From the NCBI GenBank assembly GCA_001931905.2, contig MSJI02000089.1, forward strand, positions 1 to 15,825: DNA of 15,825 bases. Reading direction: 5' to 3'. The translations under genes were made by a program, and so were the position numbers. Below are positions 1-8,497 of this stretch, piece by piece. The first letter of the stretch is position 1. Each line of letters starts with the position of its first letter. The notes below the pieces were generated by a model. It was not told the origin of the DNA and searched no databases. It worked only from the letters and a program-made list of their open reading frames with translations. The DNA is from Cladosporium sp. IMV 00045. Its lineage: Eukaryota; Ascomycota; Dothideomycetes; Cladosporiales; Cladosporiaceae.

Positions 1-403
1 CCTGGACGGCCGCCATGTTGGAAGAGACAGAGGAGTAGTGACGGACGACTGGTGGCAGAGACAAGGAGCGCAAACCGCGCAGAGGCGGCTTCGGAATGAG
101 TATGGACAACGTGGTGGGGTCACGTGGAGGGGTAGAGTGAATTAAAGAGAGGAAGTGCCTGTACTATGACTCTATTTCGGCGGCGGGACGCTGTTCTTCG
201 CTGGGGAAAAAGTTAAGGCGCAAGCATCAAAGCCGACCACCGACTGCTTGATCAACCTCCGATGCCTGCACAGACCATGTCTGAGGAGGACGTAGGTCAT
301 GTTTCTTGAATTAATTACATCCTCATAAACCATCTCGTCTCGACATCCTTCCTGTCTGGGCTATCTTGGAGTTCGCCCATACACACCAGCTTGTCGACCA
401 ACC
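1..403. other. 5' intergenic region upstream of the first gene
   Basis: No convincing coding frame is seen here. The stretch just before position 404 is C-rich and pyrimidine-rich, as in fungal core promoters and 5' leaders. On the minus strand an ATG at 16-14 opens a frame (M-A-A-V-Q) that runs off the left edge, so this could be a divergent promoter with a second gene starting at position 16. Five codons cannot establish that. Confidence 0.35.
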
Positions 404-885
404 ATGCTGCCCACTCTCGCGCGCCGGGCAGGCATGAACCCATTCGCCGCGCCCAAACCTCCAGCCGTCAATGTGCCGCCCTTCTTCCCCTACACCTGGG
501 AGACCAACCCATACCGATGCAAGCGCACATGGCCGCCAGACTTCACCATGCTGTCGCAGAAACACCAGTTCAGACTCGAGAGGCGCTACAGAAGACGCGC
601 GAAGCTGGCCTACGCCAGACCCAATTGGCATAAGATGGTCAAGCTCGCGCAATGGGGTAGCATTCTGTTTGTTGCAACTTACGGCATTCTGTTCATGGAG
701 TTGACCGATGGAAACACGCCTTTCAGTGGAGTGAGTCAACCATGCCGCCCGAATGTGGACATCTTACGCTAATTTCACTCAAGATCCGCGCTTGGTATAA
801 GGAGCAGATGGGCAGCATTTCCGGCGCCCGATCTGGCGACACTGTCGACGACAACAGTCCGACCGCTGCCACTCAAAAGCCTTGA
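404..885 (+). CDS. Small single-pass membrane protein, probably mitochondrial, function unknown
   Basis: The model has two exons, 404-730 and 784-885, giving 142 residues. The 53-bp intron (731-783) has a GTGAGT donor, a GCTAAT-like branch site and an AAG acceptor, and it falls in phase 0. The N-terminus (MLPTLARRAG) is basic and free of acidic residues, like a mitochondrial presequence. A Pro/aromatic-rich stretch follows (about 18-32), then a very basic segment (about 52-72, rich in R and K), then one hydrophobic helix at about 84-100. The tail is polar and short. Translating through the intron would replace the tail with an unrelated one, so the spliced model is preferred. The composition (basic matrix-side segment, one transmembrane helix) suggests an inner-membrane respiratory or assembly protein, but I recognise no named family. 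The first ATG is used; a second in-frame Met is at residue 11. Confidence 0.7.
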
Positions 886-1010
886 GAGTTCCCAGATGGC
901 AGAACAGAATCATACACGAATTACGACGAACTGCGCCGGCACCATTGATGTAAGGAGAGCGGCTTGAAAGGTCTACATAATGGAGTCAGTCGGCCAAGAA
1001 TGTAAAACAC

Positions 1011-1377
1011 ATGGAGCAGAGGATCCGTCGACTTTTCACGACATCACACTCCACTCGACACGCTGCTCGAGCCTCTCTGGAGACCAATTGGAACAACCCT
1101 ATCATGGCCTACATCTTCCTACTCCTGCGGTCTGGCGGCACAGATGCCGGTGCGATTGGCTACTTGATGCTCATCGGCTCGACTGAGCAATTCAGACTCC
1201 TCAGCGTGAGTATATGCAGGGATGGGAAGAAAGGAAGGGGAATCAACACAATCGGATTTCTCCAAGCGGAAACTCCAATGTACATTAGACGCAAGAGGTC
1301 TGCCAGCAGGGTGGATCTACTTTGTAATATACCTCACGTTTACCACCGAGCATTGCTCCAAACTTATGATTTCGTGA
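1011..1377 (+). CDS. Possible small membrane protein (weak model)
   Basis: The frame starting at 1011 has a basic N-terminus (MEQRIRRLF) and a hydrophobic stretch around residues 31-55 (PIMAYIFLLL, then GAIGYLMLIG). A donor GTATAT at 1210 and an acceptor CAG ending at 1309 would join exon 1 (1011-1209) in phase 1 to 1310-1377. That second exon encodes another hydrophobic segment (WIYFVIYLTF) and a stop, for about 88 residues in all. An alternative donor GTGAGT at 1206 gives a different phase. The support is hydrophobic pattern and splice-like signals only. It could also be 3' untranslated sequence of the upstream gene, whose stop is only 125 bp away. No family is recognised. Confidence 0.25.
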
Positions 1378-1737
1378 CAGCCTGTCTTCTGGGCTGCTCA
1401 TGTTGGCTTGCTGTGCCTCCTCGTGTCATGAGACGCCTTGTTCACGAACGAGCACGCTCAAGATGCTCGTCGCCTTGACACGTAGCTCGTCTTTGCTGTC
1501 GGAATGGCCTCCCAACCGCCGACGGAATGCACTGGCAAAAGTCGGCTTGTCTACCGCTTCTTGCAGTGCATCCATGTCCATGTGGCGGCGGCCACTGCTC
1601 TTTCTGACCACATCCGCCCGCCCATAATCTGTCTGGCGCTTCAAGGCTTGTCCACAGTTTACTCAACCGAAGGCTTTCCTTCGAATCCAGCCTCTTGCCC
1701 ATATGGATCACAATCTTCCAAACGAACCCTCACCACT
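1378..1737. other. Gap between the weak ORF and the AP-3 sigma gene
   Basis: This probably holds the 3' ends of the flanking convergent genes. The only notable frame is on the minus strand, 1426-1572, whose first ATGs give MDMDALQEAV and whose end is helical and charged (about 48 residues). It could be a small gene or a chance frame in the AP-3 sigma 3' region. It has no recognisable domain and no clear start context, so it is not called as a gene. Confidence 0.3.
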
Positions 1738-2324
1738 TCACCTACCTGCCCACATCCCCTGCCTAGCCGAATTGACCGGTCTCTTCGCAACCTTGCCCTG
1801 CGCCTTCACGCCCTCAACGACCTTCTCCCTCCCCGTCTCCACCACTACGCCTCCCACGATCATCTCTCCTAACACGGCATGCAGTGTCTCGAAGTTGAAG
1901 ATCAGATCAAGCTCGCAGACGTCTTCGAACAGGTAGTCCAGACTTTCGACGAAGACGTGGATGAGGTCGAGGAGCGCGAGCGGCGATTCGGTAGAGGTCG
2001 AGATCACGATGAAGTAGAGCGTGGCATAGTGTCGGTAGGTCACGAGGGAGGGCGCGTCGTTGGACTCAATCGGTTGGGATGTGCTGGGTGCGAGGAGCGG
2101 TGGGAGGGGAAGGAAATTGCAGCTGCTGCTGGGTCGCGCGGAGACGAGCGTGAAGATCTCGGAGATCAGGCGTTGTTGTACGGCGGTGTCCTGGAGGTGG
2201 GGTGTTGGTTGATTTGCGTTTTGTGTTGTGTTGCTCATGGCATGCTTGGGCTTACCAGTTGGGTGTAGAATTTGGTCAGCCGGGGCTGGCCGTTGTTGTT
2301 GAAGACGAGGACTGCGTTGATCAT
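1738..2324 (-). CDS. APS3: AP-3 adaptor complex subunit sigma
   Basis: This is the small (sigma) chain of the AP-3 clathrin-adaptor-like complex, which sorts cargo from Golgi or endosomes to the vacuole. There are two exons on the minus strand, 2324-2256 and 2190-1738, giving 173 residues. The 65-bp phase-0 intron (2255-2191) has a GTAAGC donor and a CCTCCAG acceptor. Exon 1 encodes the sigma signature MINAVLVFNNNGQPRLTKFY. Exon 2 continues with the family landmarks YRHYATLYF, LDLIHVFVE, FEDVCELDLIF and the beta-strand region GEMIVGGVVVET. The length fits fungal AP-3 sigma chains, whose tails vary. An open frame starting inside the intron (2238) mimics a gene but lacks the essential first strand. 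The last codons (AGR, then TGA) overlap a GTAGGT that could be another donor, so the extreme C-terminus is uncertain. Start and core are secure. Confidence 0.93.
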
Positions 2325-2630
2325 TGTCGCTTTGTTTATGAGGCTCCTAGTGCTCGTATCGTCATAACATCGTTAGGAAGAGTTAAGTGGAGGAGTGAAA
2401 GTGGAAGTGTTGCAAGATGTCACTCACAATCGTGAAGTTCAGCCGCCGACCCAAGTCCCGCGGTCTGGTGGGCTGTGTTTGGCCAGTGCCGCGGTCTGGC
2501 TGCGCGCATGCTTCGCTTTGAGAACCACAACATTCGGTAAATACAGATAGCCATCATCTTCGCCTACCCTCCATCAGCGACTATTTGACGTTATATGCGG
2601 GAGATGATACGAGAGATGTGAAGCGTCACA
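2325..2630. other. Intergenic region between APS3 and the transposase
   Basis: This holds the APS3 upstream region (minus strand) and the left flank of the transposon. No gene is seen. The left terminal inverted repeat of the element should lie here, but I could not match any stretch to sequence downstream of 3621 by eye. Confidence 0.4.
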
Positions 2631-3700
2631 ATGGCCAGGCTGGCACCCGACGTGACCTCCCGAATCCAGAATCTGCTCGAAGATGGCAATCAATCCTACA
2701 ACGCCACCGCCCATGATCTCCAACTGAATAGGCGCACAATTGCACGCATTCACCGCTGCCTCAAACTCTTCAATACGCCATATCCACCGTCGTGCGTGGT
2801 CAAAGGGCGGCCGCGAGCGCTTACGATGGCGCAGGGGGATGTAAGTGACGGTGTATTGCTGCATCCGGCTTTTGCTGATGTAGACAGTTCGTTGTTGCCT
2901 ATCTCGATGATCGACCGACTGCATACTTCGATGAGTGGCTCTCGCCATGTACGACCAGTTTGACATCCGCGTCCACGATACAACGGTTAGTCGAATACTT
3001 CAGAAGCACTGTTGGGTGCGCGAAGAGGCAAAGCAAAACGCCCTCGAAGCCAGCGCCACGCTTCGAGAGACGTATCTCACCAAGGTGGCGAGATATCCTA
3101 CGGATCGCCTAGTCTTTCTAGACGAGAGCGCATGGAACGAAAGAACAGGCTACCGCAAGCGTGGGTGGTCCCCCGCAGGCGCAGATTGCAAAGCCCTGCT
3201 ATCAACGAAGTGGTACGAACGGTGGAGCATCCTGCCGGCGCTCATGACAAACGGCTACTTACTAAATCCTCTGATCCTGCAGCTTGGCCTCAACCAACAG
3301 AGCTTCAACTGGTTTGTGGTGAATCGGGTGCTTCCTCACCTCCATCCAGGCATAGTGATTGTCCTCGGCAATGCGCCGTTCCACCACGATCCGTTGTTCA
3401 AAGCGGCTGTCGAGGCAGCTGGCCACCAACTGCTTTATCTACCGCCTTACTCTATGGATTTAAATCCGATCGAGCGGGCGTTCAAAATGCTCAAAGCCTG
3501 GCTAAAAAAGAATATGGCTATGGCGACGGTGTTCAGGGATCTTGCGTCATATTTGGCGTACGCCATGCAGGGTGTAATTGGCAATGTTGATGAGCATTTT
3601 CGCGAGAGTGGATATAGATAGCGATTTGATGTTTCATCCTTCAAGAGAGCTCACCCTTATCTAGCACACTGCTGAAGTCGTAGGAGCACAGGCTCCTTGG
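2550..3700. mobile_element. Tc1/mariner-like DNA transposon remnant, ends not resolved
   Basis: The extent is approximate and inferred from the transposase frame. I could not identify terminal inverted repeats or a flanking TA duplication on either side by eye, so the ends are either decayed or lie outside these limits. The element sits between the housekeeping AP-3 gene and the accessory metabolic block. Confidence 0.45.
2631..3621 (+). pseudogene. Degenerate Tc1/mariner-family transposase
   Basis: This is a DDE-type cut-and-paste transposase of the Tc1/mariner superfamily. The first part, 2631-2840, encodes a helix-turn-helix (TAHDLQLNRRTIARIHRC) followed by a KGRPR linker typical of the family. 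A likely 47-bp intron (2841-2887; GTAAGT donor, GCTGAT branch, GACAG acceptor) rejoins in phase 0 to the frame FVVAYLDDRPTAYFDEWLS. One base then appears to be missing near 2945, after which a second frame runs to 3621 with the rest of the paired-type domain and the DDE_3-type catalytic domain. The first catalytic Asp is in VFLDES (3121-3123). The second, expected before NAPFHH, is Gly (GGC, 3367-3369). The Glu is in NPIE (3472-3474). The second-to-third spacing is 34 residues, as in the DD34E Tc1 group. With one frameshift and a missing Asp, the copy should be inactive. Confidence 0.85.
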
Positions 3701-4706
3701 GCGACTGAGGTCACGAAGGAAGTGCCTTCTAGCAGCATGCATCGTTCAGGCTCTATTGGCGGCTAAGAGACACTTTTGTTGGGGGTTCGAGGCTGCTGGC
3801 AGTGAACCAAGCATGTCGGATCGAATAGAGTACAAGCCGGATCTGTCGAATATCAGTTCCGTTCTTCCGGAGGCTTCAACAATTCGCTTTGTCGTTTTCT
3901 ACGGGCCAGGCAGTCGGGACGCGAGCGGTGAGACCAGCCATCTTTGGATGTACACAAGATAATGAGGTCAAATAGGTAATCTACACATTCGCTGGACGAA
4001 ATATAATTCATGATAGTGTATTGCCCCTCCTTCTGTGAACTGGAGTCCAAGGGAAAGCCCCACTGTTCTCGACCGCAAGCTGACACTACACTTGTTGAAG
4101 CGGTAAAAAGGTTGCGTCTTGATGGCAACGACGAACACTTTTATCCTCGCATCTGCACTCGAAAGGAGGGGCATGGTCTGTTTGAACTCACATGTTCCAT
4201 CACAGGCACATTTGGCCATGACGAGTATTTTACGGTGTGACGAGATGGTCTAGTACTGTTTAATGACTTATCCTATGAAACAGGGACCGAAAAGCCGCTC
4301 AACGGTCGAAGCGTGAGTTGTCACATATAATAACGAGCTTATCTAGAGATCTGAGACCTCATCGAAAATCATACAGCTGGGTATATGCGGCTGGACGCCG
4401 CATCGTCGGACCCATTATGTGTGACACTTCACCGCTCTGTATATGTTTCGGTCTTTGCGAAGAAACAACCAAGTTCCTGGACACCGAAAAGCATTGATCC
4501 TCAGGTGACCCGGAGACCAGGACCTTGGAACCAAAATACCGTTCGGCCGTACAGCAGTCTTTGGTACGGCGTTGGTCTAACCAATTGAGGTGAAGGCATC
4601 TGGTATCCCCAGAAGCGTGTTCGCATAAGATATTTGCCGCATTCATCGGATGGATGCTATACCACCGAGTGCTGGTCTCACTAATCTCATCAGGGGTCAT
4701 GCGTCT
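3622..4706. other. Gene-free stretch of about 1.1 kb
   Basis: Several short frames exist on both strands (for example 3853-4128 minus and 4010-4240 plus), but none shows a domain, a consistent splice pattern or coding-like composition. The left part is the right flank of the transposon. The right part leads into the promoter of the acyl-CoA-oxidase-like gene. I see no RNA gene or long repeat. Confidence 0.4.
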
Positions 4707-4713
4707 TATAAAA
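4707..4713 (+). promoter_or_regulatory. TATA box of the acyl-CoA-oxidase-like gene
   Basis: A perfect TATAAAA lies 83-89 bp before the ATG at 4796, a normal distance for a fungal RNA polymerase II core promoter. It is followed by a C-rich leader (CCATTCCGATCCCACACTAC) typical of fungal transcription start regions. A strong TATA element suggests inducible rather than housekeeping expression. Confidence 0.6.
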
Positions 4714-4795
4714 GCCCCCTACTAGGCGAACGAGGAAGCAGCTGATCGATCCATTCCGATCCCACACTACTCATTCTCTTATCAAAAGACACGCG

Positions 4796-6685
4796 ATGAT
4801 TCACAAGATCGAATCAAGTATTCTTTCTCGTAGAGAATTAGCAAATAAAACTCAAGCACCTCACAAATACAAGAAAGAGCAGAAGGACGCGTACATAACA
4901 TCGCCAGATGCTAGAGCTTTCGCCCAAACATACCGCAAAGCCGGCGAATGGATCAAGCAATCCGGTATTTTAGGAACTCTCGTAATGCACATGCGACGAA
5001 AACTGACATTTACTAGGGATCACTGCGGAGGATGTTGCAGGGTTGACTGACAAGTTCTGGGCCTTTTATATGGATGGTAGGAGATTCAACCAATTCGTGG
5101 TGAAAACAAAACACTAACACTGATGCATTAGGCAGTTGCGTGACCGAGCCTGCCGCAACAATTCTCGTCAGCATACATTGGAACCTATGTATGGGTACCA
5201 TCGCACCGCACAGGGAGAATCAGCCTCACTTACAGTTATTGCTTGAGGAGCTGGAGGACTTTCGGGTATGCGGCCAGTTCATGCTTACTGAGGTCGGCCA
5301 TGGCCTTGATGCACGCAACATTGAGACCACTGCGACTCTATCACCGGACGGCACCTCATTCGATCTGCATTCTCCCTCGCCTACTGCAGCGAAGTCGATG
5401 CCTCCCACCACTCCACTTGGCGGTGTACCCAAAGTAGCTGTCGTCTTCGCACAGCTAATGATTAATAACGAATCGCAAGGCGCTCGAGCCTTTATTGTAC
5501 ACTTGACCGACGGGGAGAAGATGTGCCAGGGAGTGGATGCCACCCTGCTTCCTCAAAGGCCAGGAAGCCAGCCAATTGATCATGCTGTCACAACCTTCAC
5601 TCATGTTACCCTGGATAGGAACTGCCTGCTTGGACCTATCTGTGGCCCCGGCGACAGAAGGCAAAGCTTGATCGAGCAGATCCACCGCGTCAGTGTTGGA
5701 GGCCTGTCACTAAGCCTGTGCAACATACCTGCGCTGAAGGCATCGGCCTATCTGGCAACCGCATTCAGCAACCAAAGGAAGGTCGTCAGCCCTGTCACGA
5801 AGCAGCGCATACCGATCATTTCCTTCCCGACCCAGTACGGCCCGATTATCTCCACCGTAGCACTGGCAGCTGTAATGGACACAGCTGGAAGAACATCCGT
5901 TGCGACTTTCCAAGTGCGAGGTATTCCAGAACCACTCAGACATGCTCTTGTCTGCATCTTCAAAGCGACAGCTACCTATGCTAGTCAGCGACACATGACC
6001 GAGCTCACCGATCGCTGTGGCTGGAGAGGCTTGTACGCTTTCAACAAGATCAGCGAGATGCAGCTGGCGCTCAAAGGCAATTCTATTGCGGAAGGAGATG
6101 TGATGGTGTTGTGCATAAGTGAGTTGAGCTGTTCTTTTAGATCAAAGGATTGTACTGACGTATCTAGGGCTGGCTTCGGAGTTGATACAAGGCAAATACG
6201 ACCTGCCATCTTCGAGCAACCCTGATTCACTGCTAGCAAGGAGAGAGCAAGGCCTTTTTGAAGAACTACGCAACTTTCTCATTAATGAAAGCAACGAGAC
6301 GACCAGCCACCGATCCGATTTGTTCGCTCAGAATGTCACGCCTCGTGCCACTGAATTGGTCATTGCCATTGGTCATCGTTTCGCCTACGACAGTGCGGTC
6401 GACACCGGTATTGTTCGCCAAGAGCTGATCGACGTCTGGGAGGCCGATTGCATTCTCCGAGATGCTGCGTGGTACGTTGAGCACGCTGGTTTGACAGGCC
6501 GCGAGATTCAACAGAAGCGGACGTCCGCCGTCGAAAGAGTGAGGCCCTATTTTCAAACGATTGTTGACGAGTTCGATATGGAGAAGCACTTTTGCTCTAC
6601 TCCGCTCGTGTCTGAGCAGCACTGGGATGATCTTCTTGGGAAGCTTCCAACATTCACGTATGGCACTCAGCTTGACGGCTGGTGA
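4796..6685 (+). CDS. Acyl-CoA-oxidase-like flavoprotein
   Basis: There are four exons: 4796-4964, 5017-5076, 5132-6118 and 6168-6685, giving 577 residues. Introns of 52, 55 and 49 bp all carry a CTGAC or CTAAC branch site and restore frame (phase 1 each). The family normally introduces a 2,3-double bond into acyl-CoA with FAD, passing electrons to oxygen. Landmarks are an N-terminal helical domain, TEVGHG at about 129-134 followed by ETTAT (FAD/substrate region of acyl-CoA oxidases), a middle beta domain (VFAQLMI), then CGWRG at 372-376 and AEGD at 396-399. These correspond to the CGGHGY and EGDN regions of classical oxidases, here diverged. It is shorter than canonical peroxisomal oxidases (about 650-700) and ends in DGW, so there is no PTS1 signal. 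That suggests a specialised role, perhaps in polyketide or fatty-acyl side-chain metabolism (inference). The substrate is unknown. Confidence 0.85.
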
Positions 6686-7274
6686 GCAAGTCGAAGGGAT
6701 AATGCTCCTCGCTTTCTTTCAGCTTGCAAAGGTCGGGAATTGACCAGACCTGATTCTGGCAACAGGTTTTCATTTTGCTCTGCCTTGGATTCCATATAGA
6801 TGATTAATGATCGATGCCTGAATAGCACTTCAAATTAGTAAATCTATGCAACTGCTTCCACGCTCAGTAATGTTACTGATGCAAATTTTCATGTGAGGTA
6901 AAGCTCTGCAATGGCGGCGCAGATACCAGGCGACAGAAATTCAAGTTATGGTCACACCCAGGCAGCACATTATCACTGGACTGAAGTCAAAATCGTACGG
7001 AGAAATCGCAATAGACATTAATCGGCCTGTAATACGTTCGAAGGAATACACGTGCTGCTGACTCACGGTAGAGATGCGTTCTTTCCAGCGGAGAAAGAGA
7101 AATGTCGTGGTTTAGAACAATTTAATAGCATTCGTTATAAAGGTTCAGAGACTGTGGAGATCGTATCCAATACTACATGTGGTCTCGCCGTATGGGCCGC
7201 GTAAAGCCTTCCAATAATCAATTGAGCAAGACCATAGATCATCCGCAACAAGGAGTCAATCTCTCAAGTAATTC
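6686..7274. other. Intergenic region between convergent genes
   Basis: This lies between the 3' ends of the oxidase-like gene (+) and the SRPBCC gene (-). It is AT-richer than the genes, as expected of terminator and untranslated sequence. No coding frame with family resemblance is seen on either strand. Confidence 0.45.
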
Positions 7275-7736
7275 TTACTCGACATGTTTGGCCATGGCAA
7301 GAATGAGGCTGTCGAAACGCCCGGCTAGGTCCTTGCGCAAAACACCAAGATACTCCTCAGGGAGTGGAGATCCCTCTGCACTCCAGTTGAAGCGAGTCTT
7401 CCCCCCCTCGAGCGGTTCCAGTGCGGTCGTACCAAAGGCTACCATATCAGGGTAGTCCGGCCTCCGGACCTGGAATGACATGGAGTGGTTGTCGGCATCC
7501 ACTGCAGTCATCTCCTCCGAGAAAACATATCTCTCGCCCTTCTGAGGTCCATCCGGGTACTCGTAATTGAAGGTACGAACGCTTCCAATGCCGAAGCCAG
7601 TGACCTTCAAACTGAGGCAGCCCGGGTACCAGGTCTTCTCAGCGCCGAACCCAGCAATGAGACCCCAAACCTCCTCAATTGGGGCGTTGATGTCACGGGT
7701 GACCGTGATGTAGTGGATAGAATCTTGGTTGGACAT
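7275..7736 (-). CDS. SRPBCC (START-like / polyketide cyclase-dehydrase) protein
   Basis: This is a single coding exon of 153 residues with no signal peptide, so probably cytosolic. The pattern fits the helix-grip SRPBCC fold. A first strand (IHYITVTRDINAP) is followed by the EEVWGLIAGFG helix, then WYPGCLSLKV, and a strand series with GSVRTFNY, ERYVFSEEMTAVD and HSMSFQVRRP. After the TRFNWSAEGSP strand comes the long C-terminal helix (about 127-151). This resembles the polyketide_cyc2 group, which binds or cyclises hydrophobic ligands; the ligand cannot be read from sequence. The ATG at 7736 is supported by an upstream untranslated exon and a 51-bp leader intron ending six bases before it. 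The gene is convergent with the oxidase-like gene and divergent from the NmrA-like gene. Many fungal members sit in secondary-metabolite clusters, so a role with its neighbours is plausible but unproven. Confidence 0.85.
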   Translation of the reverse strand: MSNQDSIHYITVTRDINAPIEEVWGLIAGFGAEKTWYPGCLSLKVTGFGIGSVRTFNYEYPDGPQKGERYVFSEEMTAVDADNHSMSFQVRRPDYPDMVAFGTTALEPLEGGKTRFNWSAEGSPLPEEYLGVLRKDLAGRFDSLILAMAKHVE

Positions 7737-7742
7737 CTTAGT

Positions 7743-7793
7743 CTAGACTCGATCGTTAGCGTAGTCAGTCTTGTATGGAGAGGTTGCCATTAC
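7743..7793 (-). other. Probable 5'-UTR intron of the SRPBCC gene
   Basis: Read on the minus strand, the stretch begins GTAATG, has a perfect CGCTAAC branch site (7755-7761) and ends TCTAG six bases before the start codon. Its 51-bp length matches the coding introns in this window. The upstream leader, back to the TATA-like site, contains no ATG, so removing this intron leaves a clean leader. Retaining it would leave an upstream ATG inside the donor (GTAATGG). Confidence 0.6.
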
Positions 7794-7902
7794 CAGTCTT
7801 GCTATGTCGCGCAGAACTCTTCGGATATGTTGTTCTAGTTGGATTGCTTGCAAGATAGTAGTGGTTGGTGATAGTTGTCTTTCCAATGACTTGCGAGGAC
7901 TT

Positions 7903-7912
7903 GGTATTTATG
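7903..7912 (-). promoter_or_regulatory. TATA-like element of the SRPBCC gene
   Basis: The minus strand reads CATAAATACC about 165-175 bp before the ATG, leaving room for an untranslated exon and the leader intron. It lies in the 761-bp region shared with the divergent NmrA-like gene. Confidence 0.4.
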
Positions 7913-8497
7913 TACGAGCTCCCTGGCGAGTCATCTACTACTGAGTGCAGCCATAGCTTAGTAAAGCAAGATGCAGTCTAGTCAATGAGAACTTTTGCAG
8001 TGACAGCAGCGCCTGTTGGATGGGATGCCGGAAAGTCAAGACATCGAGCCCACCGGAGTTAATCGAGTGAGCAATATCTCCTTTCAGGCTTACAAAATAT
8101 TGAAAACTATTCTTGCGCATGATGAACGCCAGCATTGGCAAAACTTTAGTCGTTTGAAATTATACCAGCCAAGAAATTTCTGCGTTTTCAATCGGGCTTT
8201 CGGGGACGGAAAAGCCGATGGAGTTAGAATTGACTTTCTTGCTCACTCCACTGTCCTTGATACTCGAGCACCATTCGTCTGCTGCCATCGCCTGATGTCT
8301 TGTCGTCGACGGAGAACGGCGTTAAGATAACTCTGGAGGGATCGCTAACTTACACATCAAATCCACTCGGTGGAACACTGCCTCCCTAGATGGCGTAACT
8401 TACATATTGACTTTATCAACCAAACATGTGATCTCAGAACGACTTTGCCACACCGCTCACACAGATTGACATACTTATCATCACACATTCATCCAAG
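7913..8497. other. Divergent intergenic/promoter region (SRPBCC and NmrA-like genes)
   Basis: No gene is seen. The frames at 7938-8141 (minus) and 8016-8330 (plus) have no domain and no splice logic. The right end (8380-8497) is the likely core promoter and leader of the NmrA-like gene. It has repeated C/A-rich pyrimidine tracts and no clear TATA box. A shared control region for two possible pathway genes would fit co-regulation. Confidence 0.4.

Noticed and set aside
2202..2435. Plus-strand frame over the APS3 first exon
   Set aside because: It is antisense to the AP-3 sigma exon and intron, whose family motifs are unmistakable; it has no domain of its own.
3012..3590. Long plus-strand frame of 192 codons within the transposase
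   Set aside because: It is an out-of-frame shadow of the DDE catalytic domain, rich in Arg, Ser and Pro with no motif.
2500..3760. Terminal inverted repeats of the Tc1-like element
   Set aside because: I compared both flanks by eye on both strands and found no convincing inverted match, so none is annotated.
5226..5543. Minus-strand frame opposite the oxidase-like exon 3
   Set aside because: It is antisense to a well-supported exon and low-complexity in Ser; no independent signal.
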